A stretch of 64,000 bases of DNA from Pinisolibacter aquiterrae (lineage in GTDB: Bacteria; Pseudomonadota; Alphaproteobacteria; Rhizobiales; Ancalomicrobiaceae), in the NCBI RefSeq assembly GCF_019160155.1, contig NZ_JAFNIH010000019.1:1-64000 (forward strand), given 5' to 3'. The notes beneath the pieces are model-generated. The model searched no databases and was not told the origin of the DNA. It saw nothing but the letters and a program-made list of their open reading frames with translations. How positions within the stretch are numbered: position 1 is the first letter of the stretch; every line of letters begins with the position of its first letter. Made by a program: the position numbers and the translations under genes. This document shows, one piece after another, positions 22,425-35,568 of this stretch.

Positions 22425-23375
22425 TCACGCGCCGAGGAACGGCTCGATCGTCTCGCCCTCGGTGAAACGCCCGAGGCGCTTGATCTCCCATTCGAGCCGC
22501 ACCCCCGAGGAGGCGAGCACCCGGTTGCGCACGGTCTCGCCGAGCAACTCGATGTCGTGGGCGGTCGCCTCGCCCTCGTTGATCAGGAAGTTGCAGTGCA
22601 TCTGCGAGACATGGGCCCCGCCGATCGCCAAGCCACGACAGCCGGCCGCGTCGACCAGCTTCCAGGCCGAATGGCCCGGCGGGTTCTTGAAGGTCGAGCC
22701 GCCGGTCTTCGAGCGGATCGGCTGGACCGTCTCGCGATGCTCGGTGACCGCGTCCATCTGCGCCGTGATCGCGTCGCGGTCGCCCGGCACCCCCTCCATC
22801 ACCGTGGAGAGGAAGATCAGATCGTCCGGCGCCGAGGAGTGGCGATAGGCATAACCCATCTCGGCATTGGTGAGCGTCACGATCTCGCCGGCGCGGTTCA
22901 TCGCCGTCACCGTGACGACGCGCGCCCGGGTCTCGCCGCCGTTGGCGCCGGCGTTCATCCGGAGCGCCCCGCCGATGCCGCCGGGAATGCCGAAATAGAA
23001 GGCGAACCCGTCGATCCCCGCGTCGAGCGCGGCGCGTGCCACCATCTTGTCGGCGATCGCCGCGCCGATCTCCATCCGCGTCTCGGAGACGACCTTGGTC
23101 CCGCCGAAGCCCTTCTGCGACAGCCGGATCGTCACGCCCGGCACGCCGCCCTCGCGAATCAGCAGATTGGAGCCGAGCCCCACCACCGTGATCGGCACGT
23201 CCTCGGGCAGCGCCTTCAGGAAGTCCGAGAGATCCTCCGCGTCGGCCGGCTGATAGTAGAGTTCGGCCGCGCCGCCGACCCGGAACCACGTCGTGTCGCC
23301 GAGCGCGAAGCCGGGCAGGAGCGCGCCGCGAACGCGTCGGGTATCGAGACGGGCGAGGAGATCGGTCGACGACAT
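22425..23375 (-). CDS. murB: UDP-N-acetylenolpyruvoylglucosamine reductase MurB
   Basis: A 316-residue FAD enzyme that reduces enolpyruvyl-UDP-GlcNAc to UDP-MurNAc with NADPH. Motifs: [32 protein letters not shown] (FAD loop), [20 protein letters not shown], and [13 protein letters not shown] carrying the catalytic Ser. It starts 28 bases after murC on the same transcript. The catalytic Glu lies near the C-terminus in the [20 protein letters not shown] segment. The length and order agree with type I MurB of Hyphomicrobiales. Confidence 0.95.
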   Translation of the reverse strand: MSSTDLLARLDTRRVRGALLPGFALGDTTWFRVGGAAELYYQPADAEDLSDFLKALPEDVPITVVGLGSNLLIREGGVPGVTIRLSQKGFGGTKVVSETRMEIGAAIADKMVARAALDAGIDGFAFYFGIPGGIGGALRMNAGANGGETRARVVTVTAMNRAGEIVTLTNAEMGYAYRHSSAPDDLIFLSTVMEGVPGDRDAITAQMDAVTEHRETVQPIRSKTGGSTFKNPPGHSAWKLVDAAGCRGLAIGGAHVSQMHCNFLINEGEATAHDIELLGETVRNRVLASSGVRLEWEIKRLGRFTEGETIEPFLGA

Positions 23376-23403
23376 CTTGGATCCGCTTCCGGTCGAGAGA
23401 GGG

Positions 23404-24822
<1,419 letters not shown>

Positions 24823-24946
24823 GGCGGGAGGTCCTTCCGGGTCGTGCGCCGCGACGGCCATCGCCGCGATTCGGACGTGTCTACTCAGGTTTCCCAGGAT
24901 TGTCGAACCCTTGCAACCATGAGCCGGGTCGGTCGAGCCCCTTGCG

Positions 24947-25266
24947 TCATTCGACGGGATCGGAAACCGGGAGGCCGCGGCCACCTCGCCGCCAGGACAA
25001 TGAGATCAGCCGCTCGAAATCGCCGCGCGGGAACGCATCCTTCTTGGCCCGGCCCACCCCTTCAATTGCCGCTCGAACGCGATCGCCTGATCGTAACGTT
25101 CGTATCCCATCGCCCACAGAAGTTCGACGGAGCGGCGAGAGTGCGTATATCCTCGATAGTGGCCCGACTGATGCTCCCCGATGCGACGATCGAGGTCGGT
25201 CTGGGCGAGGCCGACGTAGTAACTGCCGTCCGAACACCGCAGAATGTAGACGAACGGGCCGGACAT
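24947..25266 (-). pseudogene. GIY-YIG endonuclease-domain gene broken by a frameshift
   Basis: The first part reads as a small GIY-YIG nuclease: SGPFVYILRCSDGSYYVGLA, TDLDRRIGEHQSGHY and AIAFERQLKGW. After KGW the frame turns to nonsense and stops at 25006. The -1/+2 shifted frame, however, continues with [20 protein letters not shown], exactly the expected family C-terminus, and ends at 24947. The break lies at about 25052-25057 in a run of G and C; restoring a single G would rejoin the frames. It is either a real pseudogene or a homopolymer sequencing error. The gene sits inside the dcw cluster, between murG and murC, and a palindromic repeat lies just upstream. Confidence 0.75.
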
Positions 25267-25373
25267 GACGCTCCCCATGAGCCACTCATGGTTCGAGGCC
25301 GGCCTCCGGCCGGTACCTCACCATGAAGCGGAGCCCGGCGAGACGCAATCGAGGGTAGTCCCGATCGACCCGA

Positions 25374-25420
25374 GGCTTCATGCCGAGGCGCGAGCGAAGC
25401 GAGCCTCGAAGCACGAAGCC
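25374..25420. repeat. Palindromic intergenic repeat, copy B
   Basis: Second copy of the REP-like palindrome seen at 2153-2201: outer arms GGCTTC/GAAGCC, inner GAGGCGCGAGC and GCCTCGAAG with a GCGAAGC centre. It lies between the murG stop and the GIY-YIG remnant, 14 bases downstream of murG, so it may fold at the 3' end of the murG message. Confidence 0.6.
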
Positions 25421-25433
25421 GGGCGACGCCGTC

Positions 25434-26528
25434 TCACCGCCGCGCCGCCACCGCCTCGACCAGATCGGCGAGCCGCGCCACCGCGTCGGGGCGTCCCGCC
25501 GCCCGTGCCGCCGCCGCCGCTTCCGCCAATTGCTCGGGATCGGTCATCGCCTTGGTCAACTCGTCGGCGAGACGGGCCGAGGAGAGTTCGCTCTGACGGA
25601 TGGTCCAGGCGCCGCCGGCTGCCTCGAGATGGGCGGCGTTGGCGGCCTGATCCTGGTCGAGCGCGCCGGGCAGCGGCACCAGGATCGCCGGCCGGCCGAT
25701 CACCGCGAGTTCGGTGACGCTCGACGCGCCCGACCGGCACACCACCAGATGTGAGGCCGCGATCCGCGCCGGCAGATCGATGAAGAAGGGCTCGACCTCC
25801 GCCGCGACCCCGATCCGCCGGTAGCCGAGCCGGACCGCCACCAGATCCTCCGGCCGCGCCTGATGGACGATCGAAAGCCGCGCCCGAAGCTCCGGCGCCA
25901 GCGCCTCGATCGCCGGCGGCAACACTTCGGCGAAGAAGCGCGCGCCCTGACTGCCGCCGAACACAAGAAGTTTGAACACCCCGTCCGGCGTCGGCGGATC
26001 GAACGGTACCCGCGCCGCCGAGATCACCATGTCGCGCACCGGATTGCCGGTGACCGTCGCCTTGGACGCGAAGCCGCCCATCAGGCCGGTCGCCGGAAAC
26101 GACAGCGCGATCCGGCTCACCCGCGCCGCCAGCGCCCGGTTGGCCCGCCCCATCACCGCGTTCTGCTCGTGCAGGATCGTCGGAATGCCGCGCAACTGCG
26201 CCGCGAGCAGCGGCGGGAAGGTCGGATAGCCGCCGAAGCCGATCACCGCCTTCGGCCGGATCCGCCCCATCAGCCGCCACGCCTGCCAAGTGCCGTGCGC
26301 CAGGGCGAACACGGTGCGCAGGAGCGCCAGCGGATTGCGGCTCTTGAAGGTCGCCGACGCCACGATGTTGACGGCGCGCGCGGGAAAGGCGCGGCCGTAT
26401 TTGTCGGCGCGCTCGTCCGTCGCCAGCTCGACGACATGGCCACGGCGCGCCAGTTCGCTCGCCAGCGCCTCCGCCGGGAAGAGGTGGCCGCCGGTGCCGC
26501 CGGCCGCGAGCAGAAGAGTTTCGCCCAT
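25434..26528 (-). CDS. murG: Undecaprenyldiphospho-muramoylpentapeptide GlcNAc-transferase MurG
   Basis: A 364-residue GT-B glycosyltransferase on the inner face of the membrane that turns lipid I into lipid II. N-terminal glycine-rich loop LAAGGTGGHLFPAEAL; VIGFGGYPTFPPLLAA; LHEQNAVMGRANR; UDP-binding CRSGASSVTELAVIGRPAIL and PLPGALDQDQAANA. The length is normal. It starts 28 bases after ftsW. Confidence 0.96.
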   Translation of the reverse strand: MGETLLLAAGGTGGHLFPAEALASELARRGHVVELATDERADKYGRAFPARAVNIVASATFKSRNPLALLRTVFALAHGTWQAWRLMGRIRPKAVIGFGGYPTFPPLLAAQLRGIPTILHEQNAVMGRANRALAARVSRIALSFPATGLMGGFASKATVTGNPVRDMVISAARVPFDPPTPDGVFKLLVFGGSQGARFFAEVLPPAIEALAPELRARLSIVHQARPEDLVAVRLGYRRIGVAAEVEPFFIDLPARIAASHLVVCRSGASSVTELAVIGRPAILVPLPGALDQDQAANAAHLEAAGGAWTIRQSELSSARLADELTKAMTDPEQLAEAAAAARAAGRPDAVARLADLVEAVAARR

Positions 26529-26556
26529 GGGACAGGTCTCGCGTTGCGTCGGAGGA

Positions 26557-27750
26557 TCAGGCGGCCTGCGCCGCCGCGTCCTCGTGACGTTCGATGTGGA
26601 TCGGCGGCGCGAAACGCGTCGCCTGCGGGCGGCGGCGGGTCAGAGCCATCAGCGCCCCCATCTCGAAGGCGACTGCCAACAGCGACGATCCGCCGTAGGA
26701 AATGAACGGCAGGGTCATGCCCTTGGCCGGCATCAGTTGCAGATTGACCGCCATGTTGATGCCCGACTGGACACCGATCAGCACGACGAGACCGACGATC
26801 GCGTAGCGAATGAAGGCATCCTCCTCCCGCGCCGCGTGGCTGAGCCCGCGGAACACGATCCAGGCGAAGATCCCGGCGACGACGCCGCACATGATCAGCC
26901 CGAATTCCTCGCCGATCACCGCGAAGACGTAGTCGGTGTGGCTGTCGGGCAGCATCCGCTTGACGGTGCCTTCGCCCGGGCCGCGCCCGAACCAGCCGCC
27001 GTTGAGGAAACTGTCGTGGGCCTGCTGCGCCTGATAGCCGTCGGCGGTCATCGCGCCCTTGTGATTGCCGCCGTTCGCCTTGTCGAGGAAGCGGTTGATG
27101 CGCGCATGGACGTGCGGCACGAACGTGTAGGCCGCCCACACGCCGGCGACGCCGAGCCCGCCGAAGCCGACGATCCACCACAAGGACATGCCGGCGACGA
27201 AGAACACCGCCCCCCAGGCCGCCGACGTCAGGATGGTCTGGCCGATGTCCGGCTGCAGGATCAGCAGCGCGACGACGAGGCCGAACGAGGCGATCGCCAG
27301 GATGTTGCCCGGCATCTCCGGCCGCCGCTCGCGCGAGGCGAAGAGCCAGGCGGTGACGACGATGAAGGCCGGTTTGACGAATTCCGACGGCTGAATCGAA
27401 AAGCCGAACACCGTGATCCAGCGCCGCGCGCCCTTCACCTCCTGGCCGAAGAGGAGCACCGCCACGAGCAGCACCAGCGAGCCCAGGAACACCAGGAGCG
27501 ACAGCCGCCGGATGTCGCGCGGCGAGAGCAGCGACACCCCGAACAGCACCGGCAGCGCCATCATGAAGAACACCGCGTGGCGCTTGATGAAATAGAAGCT
27601 GTCGGAGGCGCCGATCCGCTCCGCCACCGCCGGCGAGGCGGCGAACGAGAGCACCAGCCCGCCGACCAGCAGCGCCATCGCCGCCGCGATCAGAGTGCGG
27701 TCGACGGTCCACCACCAGGAGGCGAAGATCGAACGGTCGGTACGATTCAT
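26557..27750 (-). CDS. ftsW: Septal peptidoglycan polymerase FtsW (SEDS family)
   Basis: A 397-residue SEDS protein with about ten membrane helices that polymerises lipid II at the septum with FtsI. Motifs: [50 protein letters not shown] and [15 protein letters not shown]. The ATG overlaps the murD stop by four bases (ATGA). Its immediate neighbours make lipid II, its substrate. Confidence 0.96.
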   Translation of the reverse strand: MNRTDRSIFASWWWTVDRTLIAAAMALLVGGLVLSFAASPAVAERIGASDSFYFIKRHAVFFMMALPVLFGVSLLSPRDIRRLSLLVFLGSLVLLVAVLLFGQEVKGARRWITVFGFSIQPSEFVKPAFIVVTAWLFASRERRPEMPGNILAIASFGLVVALLILQPDIGQTILTSAAWGAVFFVAGMSLWWIVGFGGLGVAGVWAAYTFVPHVHARINRFLDKANGGNHKGAMTADGYQAQQAHDSFLNGGWFGRGPGEGTVKRMLPDSHTDYVFAVIGEEFGLIMCGVVAGIFAWIVFRGLSHAAREEDAFIRYAIVGLVVLIGVQSGINMAVNLQLMPAKGMTLPFISYGGSSLLAVAFEMGALMALTRRRPQATRFAPPIHIERHEDAAAQAA

Positions 27751-29153
27751 GGCCCATTCCCTCCCGGGAGCGAGATGCCGGGCATCGCCTGCACGAGCGA
27801 ACGGAAGTGATCGCCGCGCACCTCGAAGTTCTTGAACTGGTCGTAGGAGGCGCAGGCCGGCGACAGCAGCACCACCGGCTCCTCGGCGCCGTCCTCGGCG
27901 GCGGCGCGCGCGGCCGCCGCGAGCGCCCGCTCGATCGTCTCGGCGCGCTCGTAGGGCACCCGCCCCTCGAGCGTCGCGGCGAAGTCGTCGCTCGACACCC
28001 CGATCAGATAGGCCTTGGCGATCTTCGGGAAGAAGGCGTCGAGCGAGCCGATCCCACCCGCCTTGGGCTTGCCGCCGACGATCCAGTGGATCCGGTCGAA
28101 ACTCGCCAGCGCCTGGGCGGTCGAATCGGCGTTGGTCGCCTTGCTGTCGTTGACGAAGAGCACGCGCCCGCGCCGCCCCACCGTCTCCATCCGATGGGCG
28201 AGCCCGGGGAAGGAGGCGAGACCCGCCGCGATGCTCGCCTCGTCGAGGCCGAGCGCCCGCACCGCCGCCACCGCCGCGCAGGCGTTCTGCGCATTGTGAC
28301 GACCGCGCAAGGAGCCGATGCCGGCGAGATCGGCGACGACGCGTTCGACCCCGCCCTCGGCGACGATCACCCGCGTCCCCTCGGCGAAGACGCCGTCGGA
28401 GAGCCGCCGCGCCGCCGAGATCCGCACCACCCGGTGCCCCTCGCCGGAGATGAGATCGGCGATCCCCTCCGAAAGCGCGTCGTCGACGCCGATCACCGCC
28501 GTCTGCGCCGCCTCCACCAGCCGTTCCTTGATGGCCGCATAGGCCGCCATCGTGCCGTGGCGATCGAGATGGTCGGGCGAGAGATTGGTGAGGATGCCGA
28601 CGGTCGGATCGACGCTCGGGGCGAGATCGATCTGGAACGACGAGCATTCCACCACATAGGTCCGCGACGGCGCCAGCTCGTCGAGCGACAGCACGGCGCG
28701 GCCGATGTTGCCGCCCATCTGGGCGTCGCGGCCGGCGGTCCGCAGAACGTGGTCGATCAGCGCCGTCGTCGTCGATTTCCCGTTGGTGCCGGTGATCGCC
28801 ACGAAGGCGGCGGTGCGGCAGCGCTCGCGCCGCTCGCGAGCGAAGAGCTCGACGTCGCCGATGATCGGCACGTTGGCGGCCTGCGCCGCCTTCACCGTCC
28901 AATGCGGCTCGGGATGGGTCAGAGGCACGCCCGGCGCCAGGATCAACGCCTCGACCGCCTGCCAGTCGATCGCCGCGAGGTCGGTGACCCGCAGCCCCTC
29001 GACCGCGGCGGCGGCGGCGCGCCCCGCCTCGCCGTCGTCCCAGGCGACCACCGTCGTGCCGCCGGCGATCAGCGCCCGCGCCGTCGCCAGCCCCGACCCG
29101 CCGAGACCGAACAAGGCGACGGTGCCGCCGCGAAAACCCTGGATCGCGATCAT
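27747..29153 (-). CDS. murD: UDP-N-acetylmuramoylalanine--D-glutamate ligase MurD
   Basis: A 468-residue Mur ligase. N-terminal uracil-binding domain [19 protein letters not shown]; central P-loop [42 protein letters not shown]-terminal domain [16 protein letters not shown], typical of MurD, which adds D-Glu. It starts four bases after the mraY stop and overlaps ftsW by four bases. Confidence 0.96.
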   Translation of the reverse strand: MIAIQGFRGGTVALFGLGGSGLATARALIAGGTTVVAWDDGEAGRAAAAAVEGLRVTDLAAIDWQAVEALILAPGVPLTHPEPHWTVKAAQAANVPIIGDVELFARERRERCRTAAFVAITGTNGKSTTTALIDHVLRTAGRDAQMGGNIGRAVLSLDELAPSRTYVVECSSFQIDLAPSVDPTVGILTNLSPDHLDRHGTMAAYAAIKERLVEAAQTAVIGVDDALSEGIADLISGEGHRVVRISAARRLSDGVFAEGTRVIVAEGGVERVVADLAGIGSLRGRHNAQNACAAVAAVRALGLDEASIAAGLASFPGLAHRMETVGRRGRVLFVNDSKATNADSTAQALASFDRIHWIVGGKPKAGGIGSLDAFFPKIAKAYLIGVSSDDFAATLEGRVPYERAETIERALAAAARAAAEDGAEEPVVLLSPACASYDQFKNFEVRGDHFRSLVQAMPGISLPGGNGP

Positions 29154-29157
29154 CGTC

Positions 29158-30243
29158 TCACCTCAGCTTGAGCGTGGCGAGGCCGATCAGCGCGAGCACC
29201 ACCGAGATGATCCAGAAGCGGATCACCACCTGGGGCTCCTTCCAACCGAGCTGCTCGAAGTGATGGTGGATCGGCGCCATCTTGAAGACCCGCTTGCCGG
29301 TCATCTTGAAGCTCGCGACCTGGATGATCACCGACAGCGCCTCGAGCACGAAGAGACCGCCGACGATCGCCAGAACGATCTCGTGCTTGGTGGCGACGGC
29401 GACCGAGCCGAGCAGACCGCCGAGCGCCAGGGACCCGGTGTCGCCCATGAAGATCGCCGCCGGCGGGGCGTTGAACCACAGGAAGCCGAGCCCGGCCCCG
29501 ACCACCGCCCCCAGCACCACCGTCAATTCGCCGGCGCCGGCGATGTGGTTGATGCCGAGATAGGCCGAATAGTCGACACGGCCGGTCAGATAGGCGATCG
29601 CCGCGAAGGTCGAGGCCGCGATCATCACCGGGCCGATCGCCAGACCGTCGAGACCGTCGGTGAGATTGACCGAATTGCCGGCCGCCACCACCACCACCGC
29701 GCCGAACACGACGAAGAACCAGCCGAGGTCGAGGAACAGATCCTTGAAGAAGGGGAAGGCGACCGCCGTCGCATGCGGCGACTTGCTCCACCACACCATC
29801 ACCACCACCGCGATGCCGGCGATGAGGAACTCGAAGGCGAGCCGCTGCTTGCCGGAGAAGCCCTTGTGGCTCTGCTTGGTGACCTTGAGATAGTCGTCCC
29901 AGAAGCCGATCGCGCCGAAGCCCAGCGTCACCGCCATGACGGCGAGCACGTAGACGTTGGAGAGATTGGCCCACAGAAGCGTCGACACCACCAGGCCCGA
30001 CAGGATCATCAGGCCGCCCATGGTGGGCGTGCCCTTCTTGGTCAGGAGATGGGAGGCCGGCCCGTCCTCACGGATCGGCTGGCCCTTGCCCTGCTTGACC
30101 TTCAGCGTGGCGATGATCGCCGGCCCGAACAGGAACACGAACAGGAGCGCCGTCAGGATCGCCCCGCCCGTTCGAAAGCTCTGATAGCGAAACAGATTGA
30201 AGAGAATGAACCGATCGGAGAGTTCTCCGAGAATATAGAGCAT
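29158..30243 (-). CDS. mraY: Phospho-MurNAc-pentapeptide translocase MraY
   Basis: A 361-residue integral membrane enzyme with about ten helices that transfers phospho-MurNAc-pentapeptide to undecaprenyl phosphate, giving lipid I. Motifs: [29 protein letters not shown] (the catalytic Asp pair region), [15 protein letters not shown], and the His-rich [13 protein letters not shown] loop. The length is normal. It is spaced 16 bases from murF and 4 from murD. Confidence 0.97.
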   Translation of the reverse strand: MLYILGELSDRFILFNLFRYQSFRTGGAILTALLFVFLFGPAIIATLKVKQGKGQPIREDGPASHLLTKKGTPTMGGLMILSGLVVSTLLWANLSNVYVLAVMAVTLGFGAIGFWDDYLKVTKQSHKGFSGKQRLAFEFLIAGIAVVVMVWWSKSPHATAVAFPFFKDLFLDLGWFFVVFGAVVVVAAGNSVNLTDGLDGLAIGPVMIAASTFAAIAYLTGRVDYSAYLGINHIAGAGELTVVLGAVVGAGLGFLWFNAPPAAIFMGDTGSLALGGLLGSVAVATKHEIVLAIVGGLFVLEALSVIIQVASFKMTGKRVFKMAPIHHHFEQLGWKEPQVVIRFWIISVVLALIGLATLKLR

Positions 30244-30259
30244 CGAAGGTCGTCCCTTG

Positions 30260-31690
30260 TCAGAGCTCGTCGGCGCGGGCGCGGGTGGAGGAGAAACGGG
30301 TCTTCAGCATTTCGACGATCGGCCCCATCCGGCTGCCGTTCGATCCCTTGATCATCACCGCGTCGCCGGGCTGGAGCGCGGCCGCGAGCGGCGCCTCGAG
30401 GTCGCTCGACACCAGCGACTGACAGCCCTGCATCTCCGGCGGCAGCGCGTGCCACAGCGCATGCATCAGCGGACCGGCGCAATAGACCCGATCGACGCGC
30501 GCCTTCTTCAGTGCCTTGGCCAGTTCGACGTGCAGCTTCTCGCCCTGCGGGCCGAGTTCGAGCATGTCGCCGAGCACCGCGATGCGCCGCCCCTTGAGCC
30601 CGACCGGGGTCTGGCCGAGCAGGTCGATCGCCGCGCGCATCGAGGCGGGATTGGCGTTGTAGCTCTCGTCGATCAGAAGCGCCTCGCCGTGACCGAGGTG
30701 GAGCGCATGGCGTTCGCCGCGCCCCTTCGGCGGCGCCATCGCCGCCAGCGACAGGCCGGCGCGGGCGAGATCGCCCCCGACCAGCACCACCGTCGCCAGG
30801 ACGGCGAGCGAATTCTTGACGACGTGCCGTCCCGGCGCGCCGATCTTGTAGGTGATCTCGCGGCCGAGAACCTCGGCGACGGCGGTCGAATTGTCCGCCT
30901 GGAGCGAGACGTGGAGGAGCCGCGCCTCGAGCCCGGCGCTCTCGCCGAACCGCACGATCCGCGCGCCCGCCGCCTCGGCGGCCTTCACCAGGATCCCGAC
31001 CTGGGCGACGTCGCCGTCGATCACCGCCGCGCCGTCCGGCTCGAGCGCGGAGAAGACCTCCGCCTTCGCCTCGGCGATCTCCTCGATGTCGCGGAACTGG
31101 GCGAGATGGACCGGCGCCACCGTGGTCACCACCGCCACGTGCGGCCGCACCATGGCGACCAGCGGCGTGATCTCGCCGGGATGGTTCATCCCGATCTCGA
31201 AGATCGCATAGGCCGCGCTCGCCGGCATCCGGGCGAGCGTCAGCGGCACGCCCCAATGGTTGTTGTAGGAGGCGACCGAGGCATGGGTCTCGCCCTGATC
31301 GGCGAGCACGTGGCGCAGCGCCTCCTTGGTCGAGGTCTTGCCGACCGAGCCGGTCACCGCGACGATTCGCGCATGCGACCGCGCCCGTGACGCGACGCCG
31401 AGCCGGCGCAGACCCGCGAAGACGTCGTCGACCACCACGTAACGCCCGTTCTCGGGCAGCGTGCCGAGCTTCTCCTCGGCGACCACGCAGACCGCCGCGC
31501 CCGCCTTCAGCGCCGCCGGCACGAAGTCGTGACCGTCGCGGGTGTCGCCGAGGATGGCGAAGAAGGCGTCGCCCGCGCCGATCGTGCGGCTGTCGATGGA
31601 GATGCCGGAGATCTCGTCGCCCGGTCGGCCGACGACGCGGCCACCGCATCCGGCGACGAAATCGGCGAGGGTCCAGAGGGGGGCGGTCAT
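30260..31690 (-). CDS. murF: UDP-MurNAc-tripeptide--D-alanyl-D-alanine ligase MurF
   Basis: A 476-residue Mur ligase that adds the D-Ala-D-Ala made by Ddl. P-loop [38 protein letters not shown]; domain 3 [21 protein letters not shown]-terminal [18 protein letters not shown]. The ATG overlaps the murE stop by four bases. Confidence 0.96.
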   Translation of the reverse strand: MTAPLWTLADFVAGCGGRVVGRPGDEISGISIDSRTIGAGDAFFAILGDTRDGHDFVPAALKAGAAVCVVAEEKLGTLPENGRYVVVDDVFAGLRRLGVASRARSHARIVAVTGSVGKTSTKEALRHVLADQGETHASVASYNNHWGVPLTLARMPASAAYAIFEIGMNHPGEITPLVAMVRPHVAVVTTVAPVHLAQFRDIEEIAEAKAEVFSALEPDGAAVIDGDVAQVGILVKAAEAAGARIVRFGESAGLEARLLHVSLQADNSTAVAEVLGREITYKIGAPGRHVVKNSLAVLATVVLVGGDLARAGLSLAAMAPPKGRGERHALHLGHGEALLIDESYNANPASMRAAIDLLGQTPVGLKGRRIAVLGDMLELGPQGEKLHVELAKALKKARVDRVYCAGPLMHALWHALPPEMQGCQSLVSSDLEAPLAAALQPGDAVMIKGSNGSRMGPIVEMLKTRFSSTRARADEL

Positions 31691-33138
31691 CGGGCGAGAT
31701 CCTCGAGAGCGGAACGCAGCGACTCATGGTCGGAGAAGGGAAGCACCGTCTTGCCGACGATCTGGCCGGTTTCGTGGCCCTTGCCGGCGACGACGAGAAG
31801 ATCCCCGGCGCGCAGCATCGCCACGCCCCGGCGGATCGCCTCGCCACGATCGCCGATCTCGATCGCGCCGGGGGCGGCGGCCAGGATCTGGCGGCGGATC
31901 TCGGCCGGATCCTCCGAGCGCGGATTGTCGTCGGTGACGATCGCCACGTCGGCGAGCCGCACCGCGATCTCGCCCATGATCGGCCGCTTGCCGGCGTCGC
32001 GGTCGCCACCGCAGCCGAACACCACGATCAGACGGCCGCTCGTATAGGGCCGGACCGCCTCGAGGCACTTCTCGAGCGCGTCGGGCTTGTGGGCATAGTC
32101 GACGAAGACCGGCGCACCCTCGGCGGTCGCCCCGACCCGATCGAGCCGGCCCGGCGCCCCGACGAGCCCCTCGAGCGCCGCCAACACCGCCTCGACCGGC
32201 GAGCCGGTGACGATGGCGAGCCCGGCCGCGACCAGCGCGTTGGAGACCTGGAACGTGCCGAGCAGCGGCAGCGCGATGCGGTGGATCGTCCCCGCCGCCT
32301 CGATGGTGAGGATCTGCCGGCCGGCCACCGGCTCGACCGCGACGAGACGCAGCCCCTCGCCGGCCCGCCCGACCGTGAACACCTCGCAGCCCGCCGCCCG
32401 CGCCCGTTCCGCCGCGCGCAGGCCGTCGGCGGTGTCGACGTCGATCACCGCCGGCGCACCCTTCGGCAGCAGCTGGTCGAAGAGATGCATCTTCGCGTCG
32501 AAATAGGCGGCGACGCTCGGGTGATAGTCGAGATGGTCGCGCGAGAGATTGGTGAAGGCCCCCGCCGCCACGCGGACGCCGTCGAGACGGTGCTGATCGA
32601 GCCCGTGCGAGGACGCCTCCAGCGCCACGTGGGTGACCCCGCGCGCGGCGAGACCGGCGAGATCGCGGGCGAGATCGACCGGATCGGGCGTGGTCAGCGA
32701 CCCGTAGACCGCCCCCGACGGCTCGACGATGCCGATCGTGCCGATCGAAGCGGCGGCGAGGCCGAGACGCGCCCAGATCTGGCGTGTGAAGGCGGCGACC
32801 GAGGTCTTGCCGCTGGTGCCGGTCACCGCGACGATCGTCGCCGGCTGCGCCCCGAGGAGCCGCGCCGCCGCGAGAGCCAGCGCCCGGCGCGGCTCGGCGA
32901 CCCGCGCCACCGGAACGGCGAGCGCGCCGAGCGCCGCGTCCTCGGCCGCGATCACCGCGACCGCGCCGCGCTCCACCGCCTGGAGGGCGAAGCGCGCGCC
33001 GTCGGCCCGCGCGCCCGCGAGCGCCGCGAAGACGAAGCCCGGCTCGACCTTGCGGCTGTCGGCGGTGATGCCGGTGACGTCCGGATCGGTGCCGAACGCG
33101 GCGTCGTGGATGCCGGAGAGGAGTTCGCTGAGGCGCAT
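31687..33138 (-). CDS. murE: UDP-MurNAc-dipeptide--meso-diaminopimelate ligase MurE
   Basis: A 483-residue Mur ligase. N-terminal [20 protein letters not shown]-loop [36 protein letters not shown]; and the C-terminal DNPRSEDP, the motif that marks meso-diaminopimelate (not lysine) specificity. The start at 33138 (MRLSELLSG) was chosen over 33156 because it begins at the family N-terminus. It is 40 bases after ftsI and overlaps murF by four bases. Confidence 0.96.
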   Translation of the reverse strand: MRLSELLSGIHDAAFGTDPDVTGITADSRKVEPGFVFAALAGARADGARFALQAVERGAVAVIAAEDAALGALAVPVARVAEPRRALALAAARLLGAQPATIVAVTGTSGKTSVAAFTRQIWARLGLAAASIGTIGIVEPSGAVYGSLTTPDPVDLARDLAGLAARGVTHVALEASSHGLDQHRLDGVRVAAGAFTNLSRDHLDYHPSVAAYFDAKMHLFDQLLPKGAPAVIDVDTADGLRAAERARAAGCEVFTVGRAGEGLRLVAVEPVAGRQILTIEAAGTIHRIALPLLGTFQVSNALVAAGLAIVTGSPVEAVLAALEGLVGAPGRLDRVGATAEGAPVFVDYAHKPDALEKCLEAVRPYTSGRLIVVFGCGGDRDAGKRPIMGEIAVRLADVAIVTDDNPRSEDPAEIRRQILAAAPGAIEIGDRGEAIRRGVAMLRAGDLLVVAGKGHETGQIVGKTVLPFSDHESLRSALEDLAR

Positions 33139-33178
33139 GCCTTCGTGACCTCGCATGGCCTCACCGCATCGGTGAGGC

Positions 33179-34945
33179 TCAGTTGGACGCGACCGTCCCC
33201 TTGGGGAGATCGTATTTCGGCATCACGCCGAGCAGCGGCGCGATCCGGCGAATGATGGCTCCGGCGGTGGCGCCGGCGTTGAGACCCGCCGTCGCCGGCC
33301 CGTCGCCGCCCGATTCGGCCTTGGGATCGTCGAGAACGGTAAGCACGACATATTTCGGGTCGTCCATCGGGAATGCGGACAGGAACGAGTTGAACCGCTT
33401 GTTGGCGGAATAACGGCCGTTCTCGATCTTCTCCGCCGTGCCGGTCTTGCCGCCGACCCGGTAGCCGGGAACATCGGCCTTGGAGCCGGAGCCGCCGGTG
33501 CCGGGCGTGGCGTTGAGACGGAAGAGATAGCGCATCTTGTCGCTGGTCTCGGGCTTGAGGACGCGTTTGGCCTCCGCTTCCGCCTCCGCGCGGGTGCGCG
33601 GATAGAAGGTCGGATCGAGGAAGAGCCCGCCGTTGACCACCGCCGCCCCCGCCACCGCCGTGTGCATCGGCGTCACCGAGAGGCCGTGGCCGAACGACAT
33701 GGTCGCGGTGGAGACGTCGGAGAGGCGCTTGGGGAAGAGCGGCAGGCCGAGGTCCGGCAGTTCCGTCTCGAGCCGGCGATGGAAGGCGACCCTCTCGAAG
33801 AAGGCGCGTTGGGCCTCCGAACCGGCCTTCAGCGCCATCCGCGCCGAACCGTTGTTCGAGGAATAGAGGAAGATCTCCGGGACGGTCAGCGCCCGCCCCT
33901 TGGAATGGAAGTCGTTGATCCGTTGCGAGCCGAACACCAACGGCGTGGTGTCGTAGACGTCGTTGAGCGTGACCTTGCCGCTGTCGAGAGTGAAGGCCGA
34001 GTTGAAGGTCTTGAAGACCGAGCCCATCTCGTAGACGCCGAGCGTGGCGCGGTTGATGTGATCCTTCTTGAAGGCCTCGTTGCGGTCGTTGGGGTCGAAG
34101 TCCGGCAGCGACACCATCGCCAGGACTTCCATCGTGCGCGCGTCGAGCACGATGCCGACGCCGGCGATGGCATGGAACTTCTGCACCGCCTCGACCATCT
34201 CGTCGCGGACGACGTGCTGGACGCGGATGTCGAGCGACAGACGCTTCGGCTTCATCTCGCGTTCGCCGGCGAACCCGGCCGCGTGCAGCGCATCGAGGCC
34301 CATGTCGCGGTCGATCGCCCGCTCCATGCCGAGAATGCCGCGGTTGTCGACGTCGACCGTGCCGATGACGTGGCCGGCGAGCGCGCCGCCCGGATAGATC
34401 CGGCGGTTCTCTTCCATGAAGCCGATGCCGGGCAGACCGAGGCGGAAGATCTTGCGCTTCTGCTCCACCGTCAGCTCGCGCCGGAGCCAGACGAAACCGG
34501 CCTTGGAGGAGAGCTTCTTACGGATGGCCTCGTCGGCGCGCATCTCGGGAATGACGCTGCCGAGCGCGTCGATCGCCTCCTCCACGTCGAGGATGCGCCG
34601 GGGCTCGGCATAGAGCGACGACGACTTGATGTCGGTGGCGAGCACCTCGCCGTTGCGGTCGAGAATGTCGGGACGCGCCGTCGAGACCTGGGTGCGGCCG
34701 CTCGCGAGCGCCTCGGAATGCTCGTCGCTCGCCCCGCCGAGCGAGACGAGGCGCATCGCCACCGCCGCGTAGATCACCGCGAAGCCGAGCCCGGCCAGCA
34801 CGATGCGCTTGCGCGACGCCTTCATGTGGCGCGTCGAGGCGCTCTCCTGCGCCTCGTGATCGACGGCGGCCTCGGTCGGCGTCGCCGCCGCGGCTTCGAC
34901 GCGTTCGGCGCTCTCGGGGGCGAGGGGAGAGGACGGTTCGCTCAC
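33179..34945 (-). CDS. ftsI: Septal peptidoglycan transpeptidase FtsI (PBP3)
   Basis: A 588-residue class B penicillin-binding protein that cross-links septal peptidoglycan beside FtsW. A cytoplasmic N-terminal tail of about 55 residues, rich in Glu, Ala and Ser, precedes the membrane helix ([17 protein letters not shown]). A pedestal domain follows, then the transpeptidase with the SxxK Ser in [14 protein letters not shown], the SxN motif in [10 protein letters not shown], and KTGTAEK. The GTG at 34945 is chosen because it overlaps the ftsL stop as GTGA and no suitable ATG stands before the membrane helix. The tail is longer than in Escherichia coli. Confidence 0.95.
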   Translation of the reverse strand: MSEPSSPLAPESAERVEAAAATPTEAAVDHEAQESASTRHMKASRKRIVLAGLGFAVIYAAVAMRLVSLGGASDEHSEALASGRTQVSTARPDILDRNGEVLATDIKSSSLYAEPRRILDVEEAIDALGSVIPEMRADEAIRKKLSSKAGFVWLRRELTVEQKRKIFRLGLPGIGFMEENRRIYPGGALAGHVIGTVDVDNRGILGMERAIDRDMGLDALHAAGFAGEREMKPKRLSLDIRVQHVVRDEMVEAVQKFHAIAGVGIVLDARTMEVLAMVSLPDFDPNDRNEAFKKDHINRATLGVYEMGSVFKTFNSAFTLDSGKVTLNDVYDTTPLVFGSQRINDFHSKGRALTVPEIFLYSSNNGSARMALKAGSEAQRAFFERVAFHRRLETELPDLGLPLFPKRLSDVSTATMSFGHGLSVTPMHTAVAGAAVVNGGLFLDPTFYPRTRAEAEAEAKRVLKPETSDKMRYLFRLNATPGTGGSGSKADVPGYRVGGKTGTAEKIENGRYSANKRFNSFLSAFPMDDPKYVVLTVLDDPKAESGGDGPATAGLNAGATAGAIIRRIAPLLGVMPKYDLPKGTVASN

Positions 34946-35568
34946 CGGATCACCTTCATCTGTTCGGAGGATCGGGGCGTCGCCGGACGCGTCGACGGCG
35001 GCAGCGGCATCAACATCATCGGTCCGGAAGAGGACGCCTTCGGGATCGACCCCGTCGTGGTCGGCCCACCGGCGCGGCCCGACGACGGCAGCCGGTCGAG
35101 GAACTTGCCGATCGTCACCGCGTGATCGGTCGCCCGTTCCGGCTGGGCCAGCTTGACCGATCCCTTGGAGCTCGGACGCGGCGCCAGGGCCGGCGAGGCC
35201 GGCGAGGCGGGCGACGCTGCGGCGGCGGCGGTGGTCGTACCCGGCGCCCCGGCCGGACGCGGCGCGCCGTCGGCCGGCACCGCCGGCTTGAAGGGAATGT
35301 CGTCGATCGAGCCGATCTGGGTCGGCGCGAGCGGATCGAGTTCGAGATAGGCGTGATGGCGTTCGGTCAGCTCCTGCAGGCGCTTGGGCTGATTGAGCAG
35401 GCTCCATTCGGCCTTCAGCGTGGCGATCGCGTCGCGCTCGGTATCGATCTTGCGATTGATCCGCGCCACTTTCGCCGTCGCCTTCTCGGCCTCGAACTTG
35501 AGGTCGTAGACGATGCCGGCGCCGATCAGCATCAGGGCGATCAGCAGGAAGTTGATCATACGCATCAT
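34942..35568 (-). CDS. ftsL: Cell division protein FtsL with long Ala/Pro-rich C-terminal tail
   Basis: A 208-residue bitopic protein. A short N-terminus leads into one membrane helix ([19 protein letters not shown]) and a coiled coil ([20 protein letters not shown], to about residue 70) with the alphaproteobacterial continuation [13 protein letters not shown]. Beyond about residue 95 the protein is a low-complexity Ala/Pro/Ser tail, so it is far longer than the usual 110-130 residues. FtsL joins FtsQ and FtsB to activate FtsWI. The ATG overlaps the rsmH stop (ATGA) and the stop overlaps the ftsI GTG. Confidence 0.88.
   Translation of the reverse strand: MMRMINFLLIALMLIGAGIVYDLKFEAEKATAKVARINRKIDTERDAIATLKAEWSLLNQPKRLQELTERHHAYLELDPLAPTQIGSIDDIPFKPAVPADGAPRPAGAPGTTTAAAAASPASPASPALAPRPSSKGSVKLAQPERATDHAVTIGKFLDRLPSSGRAGGPTTTGSIPKASSSGPMMLMPLPPSTRPATPRSSEQMKVIR

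Noticed and set aside
25060-25266. GIY-YIG frame as a mobile-intron homing endonuclease
   Set aside because: It is the short UPF0213-like form with no intron or flanking insertion, so an ordinary small nuclease-domain gene is more likely.
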